From assembly GCA_025667525.1 (NCBI GenBank), contig JANFOE010000053.1, positions 1,527,001 through 1,591,000 of the forward strand: a stretch of DNA of 64,000 bases, read 5' to 3'. The notes under the pieces are model-generated. The model worked only from the letters and a program-made list of their open reading frames with translations, was not told where the DNA came from and searched no databases. Source of the DNA: Glebionis coronaria (taxonomy: Eukaryota > Streptophyta > Magnoliopsida > Asterales > Asteraceae). This document shows positions 24,176 to 34,900 of this stretch, piece after piece (positions within the stretch are counted from its first letter, which is position 1; every line of letters starts with the position of its first letter). Made by a program: the position numbers and the translations under genes.

Positions 24176-24231
24176 GAACCCTAAAACACCAAACCCTAAA
24201 ACCCTAAAATTCTCAAAACCCTAAAAACATC
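24176..24231 (+). other. S2 gag leader with telomere-like AACCCTAAA motifs
   Basis: Four CCCTAAA motifs lie in the 55 bases before the gag ATG (near 24179, 24194, 24201 and 24219). They match the plant telomere unit and the telo-box. The S1 leader keeps only weak versions. Confidence 0.7.
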
Positions 24232-27117
24232 ATGTCTGGAACAAATCAACCTCCTGCTTTGCTTCAAAACAACTTCTCAAACCCTAGTATCAAAATTCCC
24301 ATGTTTGATGCCAGGAACTTTGAACTTTGGAAGTCCAACTTTGAGCAATACATAGCTATTCATGACTACACTCTTTGGGAAATTATCGAATATGGGAACA
24401 CATTCGATAAAGCAGCAAAGATTACTGCTGCTATTGCCGCAAGGACAGCTGTTCCTAATTGTCCTGAAGCTGATAAAGTGGAAAAGCCTGATGATGGGAG
24501 AGCTGTTGCTGTTGAAGACATAGCCAAGAAGAGGGTGGACATGAAAATTCTGAACATCTTGAAACATGCCCTAGGTCATGAGAATCAACACAAGTACAAA
24601 CGTTTTGAGTCTGCAAAAGAGCTTTGGGAAGCTCTTGAAGTAGCACATGGTGGCAATGCTGACACAAAAGAAGAAAAGAAGAAGCAACTCTTGCATGAGT
24701 ATGCTGTCTTTAAAGCTCAACCTAATGAGAATCTCAGCAGTGTGAGAAGTAGACTTCTTGACATCACAAGTCAACTTTCCTTCATGGGAAAACAGATTGA
24801 TGACCCTGAATTAAATGCTACTTTTCTCAAAAGCCTTGGTGATGTATGGAAGATTGAGACAAGATCTATTCTTGTCAATAACACCCACAAGACTTCCAGG
24901 TTTGATGACATCTTCAACAAGTTAAGGCTGTTGGAGAATGAATGGCAATTGGAGAGTGATAACAAATCTTCTAGCAGCAACATGGCCTTCTTTTCACAAA
25001 GTGAAGGCCAATTTGATTCCATGAACTTCTATGGACATTCAGCAACTGGATCTCAAGGTGTCAGCACTGGATGTCAATCTGTCAGCGCTGGATCATATCC
25101 TGTCAACGCCTTGTACTCAAGCGCTGACACACACAATCATGGCGCTGATAGAATTAAACCTGCTGGTTTTGATCTTGATACTGTGTGTGCCTTCATTGCT
25201 TCTTTGCCTAGTGATTCAAGGATTACTTATGAAGATCTTGAGCAGATAAGTGATGAACAATTGGAAGAGATGGACATCAAGTGGACTATGGCTCTTGTAA
25301 GTTTAAGAGCAAACAGGTTCAATAAAAGGTTCAAGAAGAAGATGACCTTTAATGCTAAGGATGTTGCTGGCTTTGACAAGTCCAAGGTAGAGTGCTACAA
25401 CTGTCATAGGATGGGGCACTTTATGAGGGAATGTAGATCTCCAAGGAGATCTGATGCTGGGAAGCCTTCTAGCCAAATGATTAAGAACCCAGATCCCAAG
25501 GCCATGGTTGCTGTTCAACAAATTGATGGCGTTGGGGAATGGGATTGGAGCTGGATGGCTAAGAATGAGGAAGAGGACAGAGCTTTGGTTGCTGAAGTTA
25601 AAGAAGAGCATGCTGAATATGCTCTCATGGCACACTCCTCCTCTTCAACAGATAATGAGGTATATGATGATGCTTTCTGTTCTAAGGGTTGTCGTTTAAA
25701 TACTGAAAAATCAAAACAAGAGATAGTTAAATTATTAGATGAAGCAAGTACTCTAAGGTGCAAAGTATCTAACTATCAAATTGCTCTTACCCAAACAGAA
25801 AAGACAGTAACTGAGTATAAGAAAATGGAGTTTGATTTAAAGGATCAAATAAATATCTTAAAACATGAGTTACATCAGAGTAAGGATGTTCAAGATATAG
25901 TAAATAGGGTTAATCTTGATTTGATAGCTCAGTTAGAGGAGGCTAACAAAAATAAAGATAATGTGAGTCTTAAAATCCAGAGGTTTGATAAGGCCACACA
26001 AACCCTAGGAGAGTGTGTTAGTAAACAAAGAGACTCTAAGGATATGAGTGGGATTGGGATGAATAATTATACTGTTGTCCCACCACCAGCTGGGGATTTC
26101 TATGGTGTCCAATCAAAGGACTTATCTTGGACTGGCTTGCCAGAATGCCAAGAGGAGGAGTTCATTCCTCCACCTAGAGTGACTTCCCCAGTTGAGGAAT
26201 ATCAGCAAAAGCTGACTGACCTAGAAGAGTGGAAGAAAGCTAACCACACTTTGTTTGTTAAGGGAGGGTTATTGTGTGAAAGTCCAAATGAGCCCACACC
26301 AATCACAAAACCAATTGATGATCCTAAACCTATTAAGATCACACACCCTACCACTGGCAAACCTGTTGACCTTGGCCCACAAAATGTTAGAAAACCTAGT
26401 GTTAAATATGCAGAAATGTATAGAAATTCTAGGTCACCAAAAAGCCAAGTTAGTAACCATGGAACAGGCTTCTTTGCTTTTAGACCTAAGACTATGTCTA
26501 GAAAAGCTTGTTACACATGTGGGAGCTTTTCACATTTGGCCTACAAATGTGTCAACGCTTCCAATGTCAACGCTGACAGGAACCATTTCAGCGCTGACAA
26601 AAGTCAACATAGGTCAAACACTGTCAGACCCAATACCTTTGTGAACAAGAGTTCACAAGTTGTTAGACCAGCCCCATTCTTTTCTAGAGGGTCTAACACA
26701 CAAGGCCTAAGACCTTTTCAAAAGTCAAATACTTGGTCAAATAGGCAATGGGTTCCTGTAGCAAACCCTAGGTTCAACGCTGATAAGAGCAATCGGGGCG
26801 CTGACAGGAGTAATTTCAGCGCTGACAGACACACTGCTAAACCTAGGTATTTGCAGCCACAGGGAAATAGGTCTAAAGCTTCTACTAGCTTAACATGGAG
26901 ACCAAAACAAGACCAGAACCCTAATAATACTGGTATTTCTATGACATGCAACAGGTTTCATTATATTTCTAAGGCATTGTCAACACCAATTGGGGTTAAC
27001 TGGGAATTTCATTCAAACAGGGATGAAAATGGGGTTGTTATGAGAACCAAGTCTGTTCTTGTTGAACAACCAAATGAATCCAAGTCTTCCAAGGCTTGGG
27101 TTCCCAAAGAAAACTAA
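24232..27117 (+). CDS. gag: S2 Gag polyprotein (961 aa)
   Basis: Complete frame from ATG 24232 to TAA 27115-27117. Residues about 20-230 are the copia-type Gag (UBN2-like) domain, with [12 protein letters not shown] at the start. A first zinc knuckle C-Y-N-C-x4-H-x4-C begins at residue 388. Residues about 480-625 look like a long coiled coil rich in K, E, L and Q. A second knuckle, C-Y-T-C-x4-H-x4-C, begins at residue 760. Gag forms the virus-like particle and packages RNA. Box arrays in the coding DNA (25065-25149, 26556-26598 and 26778-26826) give Ser/Asn/Gly-Ala-Asp repeats. It is long for copia Gag, as expected for Sireviruses. It ends directly before a T-rich tract and AG. Confidence 0.93.
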   Translation: MSGTNQPPALLQNNFSNPSIKIPMFDARNFELWKSNFEQYIAIHDYTLWEIIEYGNTFDKAAKITAAIAARTAVPNCPEADKVEKPDDGRAVAVEDIAKKRVDMKILNILKHALGHENQHKYKRFESAKELWEALEVAHGGNADTKEEKKKQLLHEYAVFKAQPNENLSSVRSRLLDITSQLSFMGKQIDDPELNATFLKSLGDVWKIETRSILVNNTHKTSRFDDIFNKLRLLENEWQLESDNKSSSSNMAFFSQSEGQFDSMNFYGHSATGSQGVSTGCQSVSAGSYPVNALYSSADTHNHGADRIKPAGFDLDTVCAFIASLPSDSRITYEDLEQISDEQLEEMDIKWTMALVSLRANRFNKRFKKKMTFNAKDVAGFDKSKVECYNCHRMGHFMRECRSPRRSDAGKPSSQMIKNPDPKAMVAVQQIDGVGEWDWSWMAKNEEEDRALVAEVKEEHAEYALMAHSSSSTDNEVYDDAFCSKGCRLNTEKSKQEIVKLLDEASTLRCKVSNYQIALTQTEKTVTEYKKMEFDLKDQINILKHELHQSKDVQDIVNRVNLDLIAQLEEANKNKDNVSLKIQRFDKATQTLGECVSKQRDSKDMSGIGMNNYTVVPPPAGDFYGVQSKDLSWTGLPECQEEEFIPPPRVTSPVEEYQQKLTDLEEWKKANHTLFVKGGLLCESPNEPTPITKPIDDPKPIKITHPTTGKPVDLGPQNVRKPSVKYAEMYRNSRSPKSQVSNHGTGFFAFRPKTMSRKACYTCGSFSHLAYKCVNASNVNADRNHFSADKSQHRSNTVRPNTFVNKSSQVVRPAPFFSRGSNTQGLRPFQKSNTWSNRQWVPVANPRFNADKSNRGADRSNFSADRHTAKPRYLQPQGNRSKASTSLTWRPKQDQNPNNTGISMTCNRFHYISKALSTPIGVNWEFHSNRDENGVVMRTKSVLVEQPNESKSSKAWVPKEN

Positions 27118-30100
27118 TGTGTTTTCTTTATGTGCAGGGCATTCAGAAGAAGATCAATGACTATGGATACTGGGATAGTGGATGCTCAAGGCACATGACT
27201 GGAAAGGAAGACTATCTGACCAATTTCTCTCCTATTCAAGATGGTGATAAGGTATACTTTGGGGGTGGCTACGGCACAATCACAGGAAAAGGAACCCTTG
27301 TCACCAACAATCTTAGGTTTGATAATGTCTTCTTGGTGAAAGACCTGGATTATAATTTGTTTAGTGTATCACAAGTGTGTGATAACAAAAATAAGGTTCT
27401 TTTCACAGATACTGAGTGCTTGGTGTTAAGCAAAGATTATAAGCTCCCTAAGGAGAAATACATAGATTTTAGAACACCAAGGCATAAAGACATATATAAT
27501 GTGAATCTTAATGGAATTAAGGTAAATAATAAGATGTCATGTCTGTATGCTAAAGCCTCAGTAGATGAAAGTAATCTTTGGCACAGGAGACTAGGGCACA
27601 TAAACTTTAAGAATATTAATAGGCTTGTGAGGCTTGGTTTAGTTGCTGGTTTGCCTGAAAAGGCTTTCCACAATGACCACTCTTGTGTTGCATGTCTTAA
27701 GGGCAAGCAGCACAAGGTCTCATTCAGGTCTAAACAGGTGCACTCTAGTACTAAACCCCTTCACTTATTGCATATGGACCTCTTTGGTCCAACTAATATA
27801 GAAAGTTTGAAGGGTAAATCATATTGTTTTGTCATTACTGATGATTACTCCAGGTTCACATGGACTTTCTTTTTAGCCAAGAAAAGTGAAACTGCCCTAA
27901 GTCTGATTAATTTCATTACCCAGATAGAAAAGAAAAATGGTAATGAGGTCAAAATTATTAGAAGTGACAATGGGGGTGAGTTTAGAAATCAGTTGTTGGA
28001 TGATTTTTGTGCCAAGAAAGGGATTACTAGGCAGTTTAGCATAGCCAGAACCCCACAACAAAATGGGGTTGCTGAGAGAAAGAATAGGACCCTTATTGAA
28101 GCAGCCAGAACCATGTTGGCTGATGCCCACTTCCCTATAGCCTTTTGGGCTGAAGCTGTTAACACAGCTTGTTATGTTCAAAATAGGGCATTGGTCAACA
28201 AGATACATAATAAAACACCTTATGAATTACTTTGGGGAAGGAAGCCCAATATTGGCTTTCTTAAGCCATTTGGTTGTCATGTAGTTGTGTTAGAAACTAG
28301 TGAGGCCCTAGGTAAATTTGATTCAAAAGGTGATGAAGGCTACTTCATGGGTTATTCAGTGCAGAGTAAAGGATATAGGGTTTACCTTAAAAAGGAAAAA
28401 CGTATACTTGAAAAGGTACATGTTAGGTTTTTAGAAAGTAAACCTAGTGATCCTGAGAGTGGTCCAAATTGGTTGTTTGACTTAGAACCTTTGTCTAGAG
28501 CTTTAAATTATATGCCTGTTACTGATCCAGACATTGTGAAGGTAACTTCAAGTGTTTTGGAAAAGAGAATTGGTAATGTTTCAGGTATACAGGTTGCTAA
28601 GGAGGATGGACCACCAGCAGTTATATCATCTCCCACACAAGAATTTGTTACACTTCCTATATGGATAGATGAGTATTATGCTGCTGCTACTGCTGCAAGG
28701 AAAGATAATGGTGGTGTTCAGATACCACCAACTACAAACATGCATGATTCTTCAAGCGCTGACAAAGGGAAATCCAGCGCTGACACGACCAATTCAGACG
28801 CTGATGGCTCCAACGCTGACAACACCAGTTCAGGCGTTGTTAGCCCAAACGCTGACAGACAAGGATCAGACTTTGGAGACACCTTTACACAGCTTTTCTC
28901 TTCCCATTTTGAACAGGGTGGACCTTCCAATATCCATGAAGAGATTCCTGTTGATGAAGAAGAATCTGAAGAAGATATTGGCAACATGGAGCGTGAAATT
29001 GAGGACACCAGAGTTATTGAAGGAGGAGTTCTCACTTCCACAGCTAAAGATCACCCCACATCTCAAATCATAGGTGATGTTATGGCTCCAGTTCAGACAA
29101 GAAGATCCCATCAAGGTCTTGGTGGATTTATTGCCAATATACACAAGAAGGTTGATACCCCTCTTGTACAAGCATGTTTGTTTGCCTGTTTTCTGTCACA
29201 GGAAGAACCCAAGAAGATTTTTGATGCTCTCAAAGAACCAAGTTGGGTGGAAGCAATGCAGGATGAGCTTCACCAATTTGCTATACAGGATGTTTGGGAG
29301 CTGGTTGATTGTCCTAGGTATGTGAGACCAATTGGGACAAGATGGGTTCTAAGGAACAAGAAAGATGAAAGAGGCATTGTGGTCAGAAACAAGGCACGTT
29401 TGGTAGCTCAGGGTTATACACAAGAGGAAGGCATAGATTATGAAGAAGTCTTTGCTCCAGTTGCAAGAATTGAAGCTATCAGAATTTTCTTAGCTTATGC
29501 TTCTTGCATGAATTTTACTGTTTATCAAATGGATGTGAAGAGTGCTTTCCTCTATGGCACAATTGTTGAGGAGGTTTATGTAATGCAGCCTCCTGGTTTT
29601 GAAGATCCTGAGAATCCAGACAAGGTTTATAGAGTAAAGAAGGCAATGTATGGCCTTCATCAAGCCCCAAGAGCATGGTATGGTACATTGTCCACCTACT
29701 TGGTGGAAAATGGTTTCAAGAGGGGCACCATAGATCAGACACTGTTTACAAAGAAGAAAGGAAAACATGTGTTGCTTGTGCAGGTCTATGTTGATGACAT
29801 CATTTTTGGCTCTACTGATCCAAAAATGAGTGAGGATTTTTCCAAGCTCATGACAGATAAATTCAAGATGAGTGCAATGGGTGAGATGAACTTCTTTCTA
29901 GGTTTACAAGTTCAGCAGAAAGAAGATGGTATCTTCATCTCCCAAGACAAGTATGTAGCTGAAATCTTGAAGAAATATGGTTTTTCTCCACATGAGAAGG
30001 AGGCTTCCACTCCTATGGATAGGCAATACCCTTGGGGAAAAATTGGAGCTGGAAAAGATGTGGATGTTAGGCACTATAGATCAATGATTGGATCATTGAT

Positions 30101-30734
30101 GTATCTTACAGCCTCAAGACCTGACATCATGTTTGCTGTGTGTGCATGTGCACGCCATCAAGTGACTCCCAAAGAATGTCACCTTTTTGCTGTGAAGAGG
30201 ATTTTTAGGTACCTATGATGTTATCCAGATCTTGGATTATGGTACCCAAAAGATTCTCCTTTGGACCTTATTGCATATTCAGACAGTGATTATGGTGGTG
30301 ACACGTTTGATAGGAAATCCACAACTGGTGGATGCCAATTTCTTGGGAGCAGATTAATATCTTGGCAATGCAAGAAACAAACAGTGGTGGCCAACTCTAC
30401 AACTGAAGCAGAATATGTTGCTGCAGCTGCTTGTTGTGGACAAGTCTTATGGATTCAGAACCAGCTGTTGGATTATGGGTATAATTTTATGCATACCAAG
30501 ATTTTTGTAGACAATAACAGTACTTTATGCATTATTAAAAATCCTGTACATCATTCTAAAACCAAACACATAGAAATTAGACACCATTTTATAAGAGATT
30601 GCTTTGAGAAAGGTTTAATACAACCAGATAGGGTAGATACTGAAGATAATGTAGCTGATTTATTAACTAAACCTTTTGATGCTGGAAGATTTCAATATTT
30701 GGTAACAAATATTGGAATGGTTAATCTCACTTAA
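27096..30734 (+). pseudogene. pol: S2 Pol: PR-INT-RT-RNase H, one stop codon
   Basis: Open from 27096 (no ATG at that point; the first ATG in frame is 27117) to TGA 30216-30218, then in the same frame to TAA at 30732-30734. Protease D-S-G-C is at residue 27. Integrase zinc finger is near residues 163-205; catalytic D228, D291 and E327 have DD35E spacing. The box array at 28757-28856 lies in the linker between INT and RT. RT has Y-V-D-D at residues 898-901 (29787-29798). RNase H lies after the stop with S-D-S-D-Y-G-G, T-E-A-E-Y and V-D-N-N-S all present. The stop sits between RT and RNase H, so the product would lack RNase H. Otherwise no lesion is seen. Confidence 0.93.
27115..27137 (+). other. 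S2 gag/pol junction, splice-acceptor-like tract
   Basis: The gag stop is followed by a T-rich tract and GCAG, with AG at 27136-27137. Pol is open in the -1 frame. In S2 only, the stop overlaps an ATG in the pol frame (TAATG, 27115-27119). No standard X-XXY-YYZ slippery heptamer is in register. Confidence 0.45.
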
Positions 30735-31992
30735 TATGTGTTTTGGAACCTTTTTGTAAAAGTATGTACAGGATATGCATTGTTATTGGTCTTTGTGATG
30801 ATTTAGATTTTCCACATTATTTTTCTAACACTGACAAAGGTAAATGTAACGCTGTCAAGTGTTATTTTGCCGTTGTTAGAGATATTATGGTCTAACGCTG
30901 ACAAGAGTTCCTTCAACGCTGTTATGTGTTGTCGGGACGCTGTTAGCAACAAATGTTAGTTTTGTGGTTTTCATCTAAATGTGCAGGTAATGGTAGCTTT
31001 ATGCCATTGGATACAGAGTTGCTTATGGATCTTTGAAGAGCTATTTGGACATGTTTTGTTTATGGATGATGGTTGGAATATTTATATTCCTATCTTGACA
31101 TAAATTTTTCATGTTCATATATATATTTTGAGAACTCATGTATCATAGTTTAAGGGGAGGTTTAAGGAACCTTTAGGACTCTTGGGTATTCTTAGAATAC
31201 TCTCATCACAATTCTAGATTGTGTCCACAGGTGAGTATGGGTTAGTTTTACTAAACCATGAGGCACTGTAGCATGCATAGTATATCAACTTTGCATGCTG
31301 CCAAGACATTTTTGACTTAGAATTGGTTATGGTCTGATGGGAGACTTGGGAATACTTTGGATATGGGTTTACCTGGGAGTTACAAAGAATTTTATGAAAT
31401 AACTTTGTTGGTAAGTATTTTGGTTAGCAAGGGACTCTAGAGGACATTTGTGTCTATCTTGCTTATGCAAGTGTGCATAAATGGACAGTGCTTGCCGCCC
31501 AGTAATTATTATCAACTTGTAAGATATTTCTCTTAGGATAAATTACTTTGTTAAGGTCTTTTTCTTTTTAAATATTTTTATTTTTACTTTTTAGACGCTG
31601 ACAAGTTTTTCTCCAAACGCTGTTACGTCCAATCGTGACGCTGACAAGGCTTTAGGCAAACGCTGACAAGAAAATATAGCCGTTGGGCGCTGATGGGCTA
31701 TTTTTGACCGTTGACACCTAGTGGGCCCTACCCAGTTGTTATTTTTTGACTAATCTTTGGCCGTAATTTTGGGGAGAAGTTACTTTTAATTAATGCATGA
31801 GATAAGTTATATTTGATTCAAGATTTTCATGATTGCTCTTTGAATATAACCGCCTCATTTTTTACCAATCAAAATCATGCATCTCTCCTATAAATTTGGC
31901 TAATCTTTTTATTCTGGGTATTCATATTTTCTTGTCTAACACTTTTTCTCCTAGATTTTTCCCATATCACATAACTTAAACAGCTTTCAATC
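30735..31992 (+). other. S2 pol-ORF3 spacer
   Basis: Non-coding, 1.26 kb. Box groups lie at 30829-30944 (steps 21, 21, 25, 21, 21) and 31596-31715 (steps 22, 21, 22, 20, then a pair). A PPT-like TTTAAGGGGAGG is at 31149-31160 and a hairpin at 31270-31299. Some sub-blocks are well kept in S1, S3 and S4, which suggests a cis function. Confidence 0.8.
31270..31299 (+). other. Hairpin AGCATGCA-14 nt-TGCATGCT
   Basis: Perfect 8-bp stem. The loop TAGTATATCAACTT (31278-31291) is the exact reverse complement of the S1 loop AAGTTGATATACTA (17973-17986); S3 (53684-53713) agrees with S1 except one base. S4 keeps the stem but has a different loop. Confidence 0.85.
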
Positions 31993-34900
31993 ATGGCACC
32001 CAAATTCAACTCAAAGAATTTAACATTGGAGTTCAAGAGCCAACACAATATGATCGCTTACTTGACTGCTGATGATGCTTTATTTCCTCAGTATTCACAG
32101 ATGGTGGCATTTTTAAATGCATCTTCATTGAGGTATGCACTTTCTCATACACCATTAGTCCCTGTCGCACACATTAGACAGTTTTGGAACAATGTTAGTT
32201 CCACAACAACTAATGGAGTGACCACATTAACATCTACTGTTCATGGAAGAACATGGGTGGTCACTGAAGCTTTGGTTCGCCAAGCTTTGCGTCTTGATGA
32301 CGCTGATGGTGTGACTACTCTTGCCATAGCAACAATAGAACAGGGTCTTAGGGAATTGGGTTATCCTATTCCTGCTGATGTCACTTTAAATAAATATCAT
32401 AAGCAGGAATTTCCCTCTGACTGGAAATATTTGATACATGTCCTTTTACAATGCTTAAGTCCAAAATGTACTTCTTTTAATGAGATAAACAGGTCAATTG
32501 CAAGTGCTTTGGTTTGTATAACACGTGGGCTTAAGTATAATTTTTCAAAAATGATTTTTGAAGGGATGTGTAAAAACAAGGGAAGTAAAATGACTTTGGC
32601 TTACCCTAGATTTTTGCAAATGGTCTTTGATTTACAAGAATATTGTTCTAGGGATCATGAAACTTTTTATGAGATCCCTAAACAACAGAAAACCATTTTT
32701 GCTAAAATGAGCTCCACAAACGACCCCATACCTCTTACCCAACCCATGCTTGAAGTAATTCAGGCTGCTCAACCACAACCAGACCCACAACCAGACCCTG
32801 AACCCCAACTTGAGCCTATTCATGCACCATCACCTTCACCAGAAAACATGGACATTGACCAACCCAGCGCTGACACTCAAAATGTGGGCGCTGACACAGC
32901 CAATCCCAACACTGATACACTCCCTGACCAATCCCAAACACCCCTTAATCAACCCACACCCACCCAATCTACTTCATCTTCCACCCCATTGCAATCTAGG
33001 TTGACTAAACGCCAAAGGGTTACTGGAGTGTTCTCCTCTAGTGATCCTAGCCTTGTAGCAGAGAGAACCACCTCCACAAGTGTGGCTGGTGAAATGGGTG
33101 AGGCTGGGGCTATTGACACAGGCTTAGACGCTGGTCAAGACAGTCCTAACATCATTAAGACCTCATCCATGCCCCATGATTCTATTTTGGGAGGTCAAAT
33201 CCCCATTCTAGCTGAGGGCAGATTGGAACCTATGACAATAATTGAATTGACGGCGGCTGTCATTAGCTTGCAAAAGCAAAATGTCAGTCTTGTACAAACT
33301 GTCAACAACCAGGGAAGAGAACTCCAAGTTTTGAGGGAGAGAGTAACTGTTTTGGAGAATCCAAGTAGCAGGAGTTTAATGGAGGAATCTTCCAAAGGGG
33401 AGGATAAAGAGGATGAGGAGGATGAGTTGATTCACACAGCTAGTGAAAAGAGTTCAGAAAAGAGTTCACAATTTAGTGAATCTTTGCAGATTGCTGAAGC
33501 TCTCACCAACTTGAAGAAGCATCCAGTTGTTGATATATCCAAGATGACACCAAAGAACTTGGAAGGATCTTTCAAAGAAACATTGGGCGCTGATACAGGT
33601 TTGGACGCTGACACATCCAACGCTGATAAAGGTAATCGTGGCACTGATAGGAGCAACTTGGACGCTGACAAAGTTGCAGGTAATGTTGATGTATTCCAGC
33701 CATCAACAATTATCAAAGATGTGTCCACACAGGTTTCTTCTTCTACTTTACCAATTATTGATCCAAAAGACAAAGGTAAAGGTATTTTGATTGAAGAAGA
33801 TGTTCCAAAGAAAGATGCAGCACAAATAGCATTTGATGAACAGTTGGCTGCACAACTTGTGGAAAGAGATTTAAAGAGGAGTAGAAGATCACCATTTGTT
33901 GTTTCTGAAAGTGAGGAAGAAAGTGGTGATGGAAAAGATGATGATAGCTCAGATTCAAGCATTCAAATTATTGAAGACCCAGAAAGGCTTGAATATGGGG
34001 ATGAGCTAGCAAAGGAAAGGTTGAGTGAGTTGAAGAATCAGGTTGATTGGGACCTACCAGAAATCACCAGAATGTACCATGCTTGGGAAGACCAGGTGAT
34101 GGACAACCCAGGTATGAGTTTATCAGATCAAATTTGGGGGTTGGAAGTTCTTCTTAGGGTACAAGAAGACATAAAGGTGATTATGAGATTTAATGCACAA
34201 GAGATCAAAACCTGGCTCAAGAGAGATAGAAGGCAGTTGTACTATAAGTTGCTTAGATGTCATCAGCCTAATTGGACATCAAAGAAGTTGCTGGCCTTAT
34301 CTTTTGAGGAGTTAGAGTATAGGGCACATCCTATTTGGAGGAAGGTGCAAGAACAGAATGTCTACCAGTTTCTTTCAGAAGAAAGAAAACAAGAGCTTGC
34401 AGAGGAGATGCAAATTCAAAAGGAAATACGGATTGCTCAAAGACCAGTGAAGAAAGGAGATCCATTTCAATTTCCTAAAGACATGGATGTGTATTTTCCA
34501 ACTGAAGGTGTTATAAGGAAGCATCTCAAGCTTTCTCCCTTGGAAGCTTCAGATTTGGTAAATGTGGTACCTCTAGATGACAGAAATCCAATCATCAGTT
34601 TTGATGAAGATGAGTGTGGATTTTGGAAGGTTGGACGATTTGGAAAGGAGGTACATACTTTCACTTCAGTTATTTCTATATTTGCAAGCATAGACAGGGA
34701 AGACTTGGTGCATCTATGGAGGTTAATAGAGGCCAAGTATACAGCTGAAGCACCTACTTCAGCTAATGGAATAAGACTTTGGAACACATTTATGACTTTG
34801 TGTGGTCCAAAAGAAGCAGATCCTGCCATTTGGAAGGATCTTGAAGATGATCTCAGTAATCTTCATTGGAGGCTATATTCTACTTGTGGTGTATTTCATA

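Noticed and set aside
27115..27119. TAATG stop-restart as the general way to make Pol
   Set aside because: Only S2 has it; S1, S3 and S4 read TAATTTG, so it is not a conserved feature.
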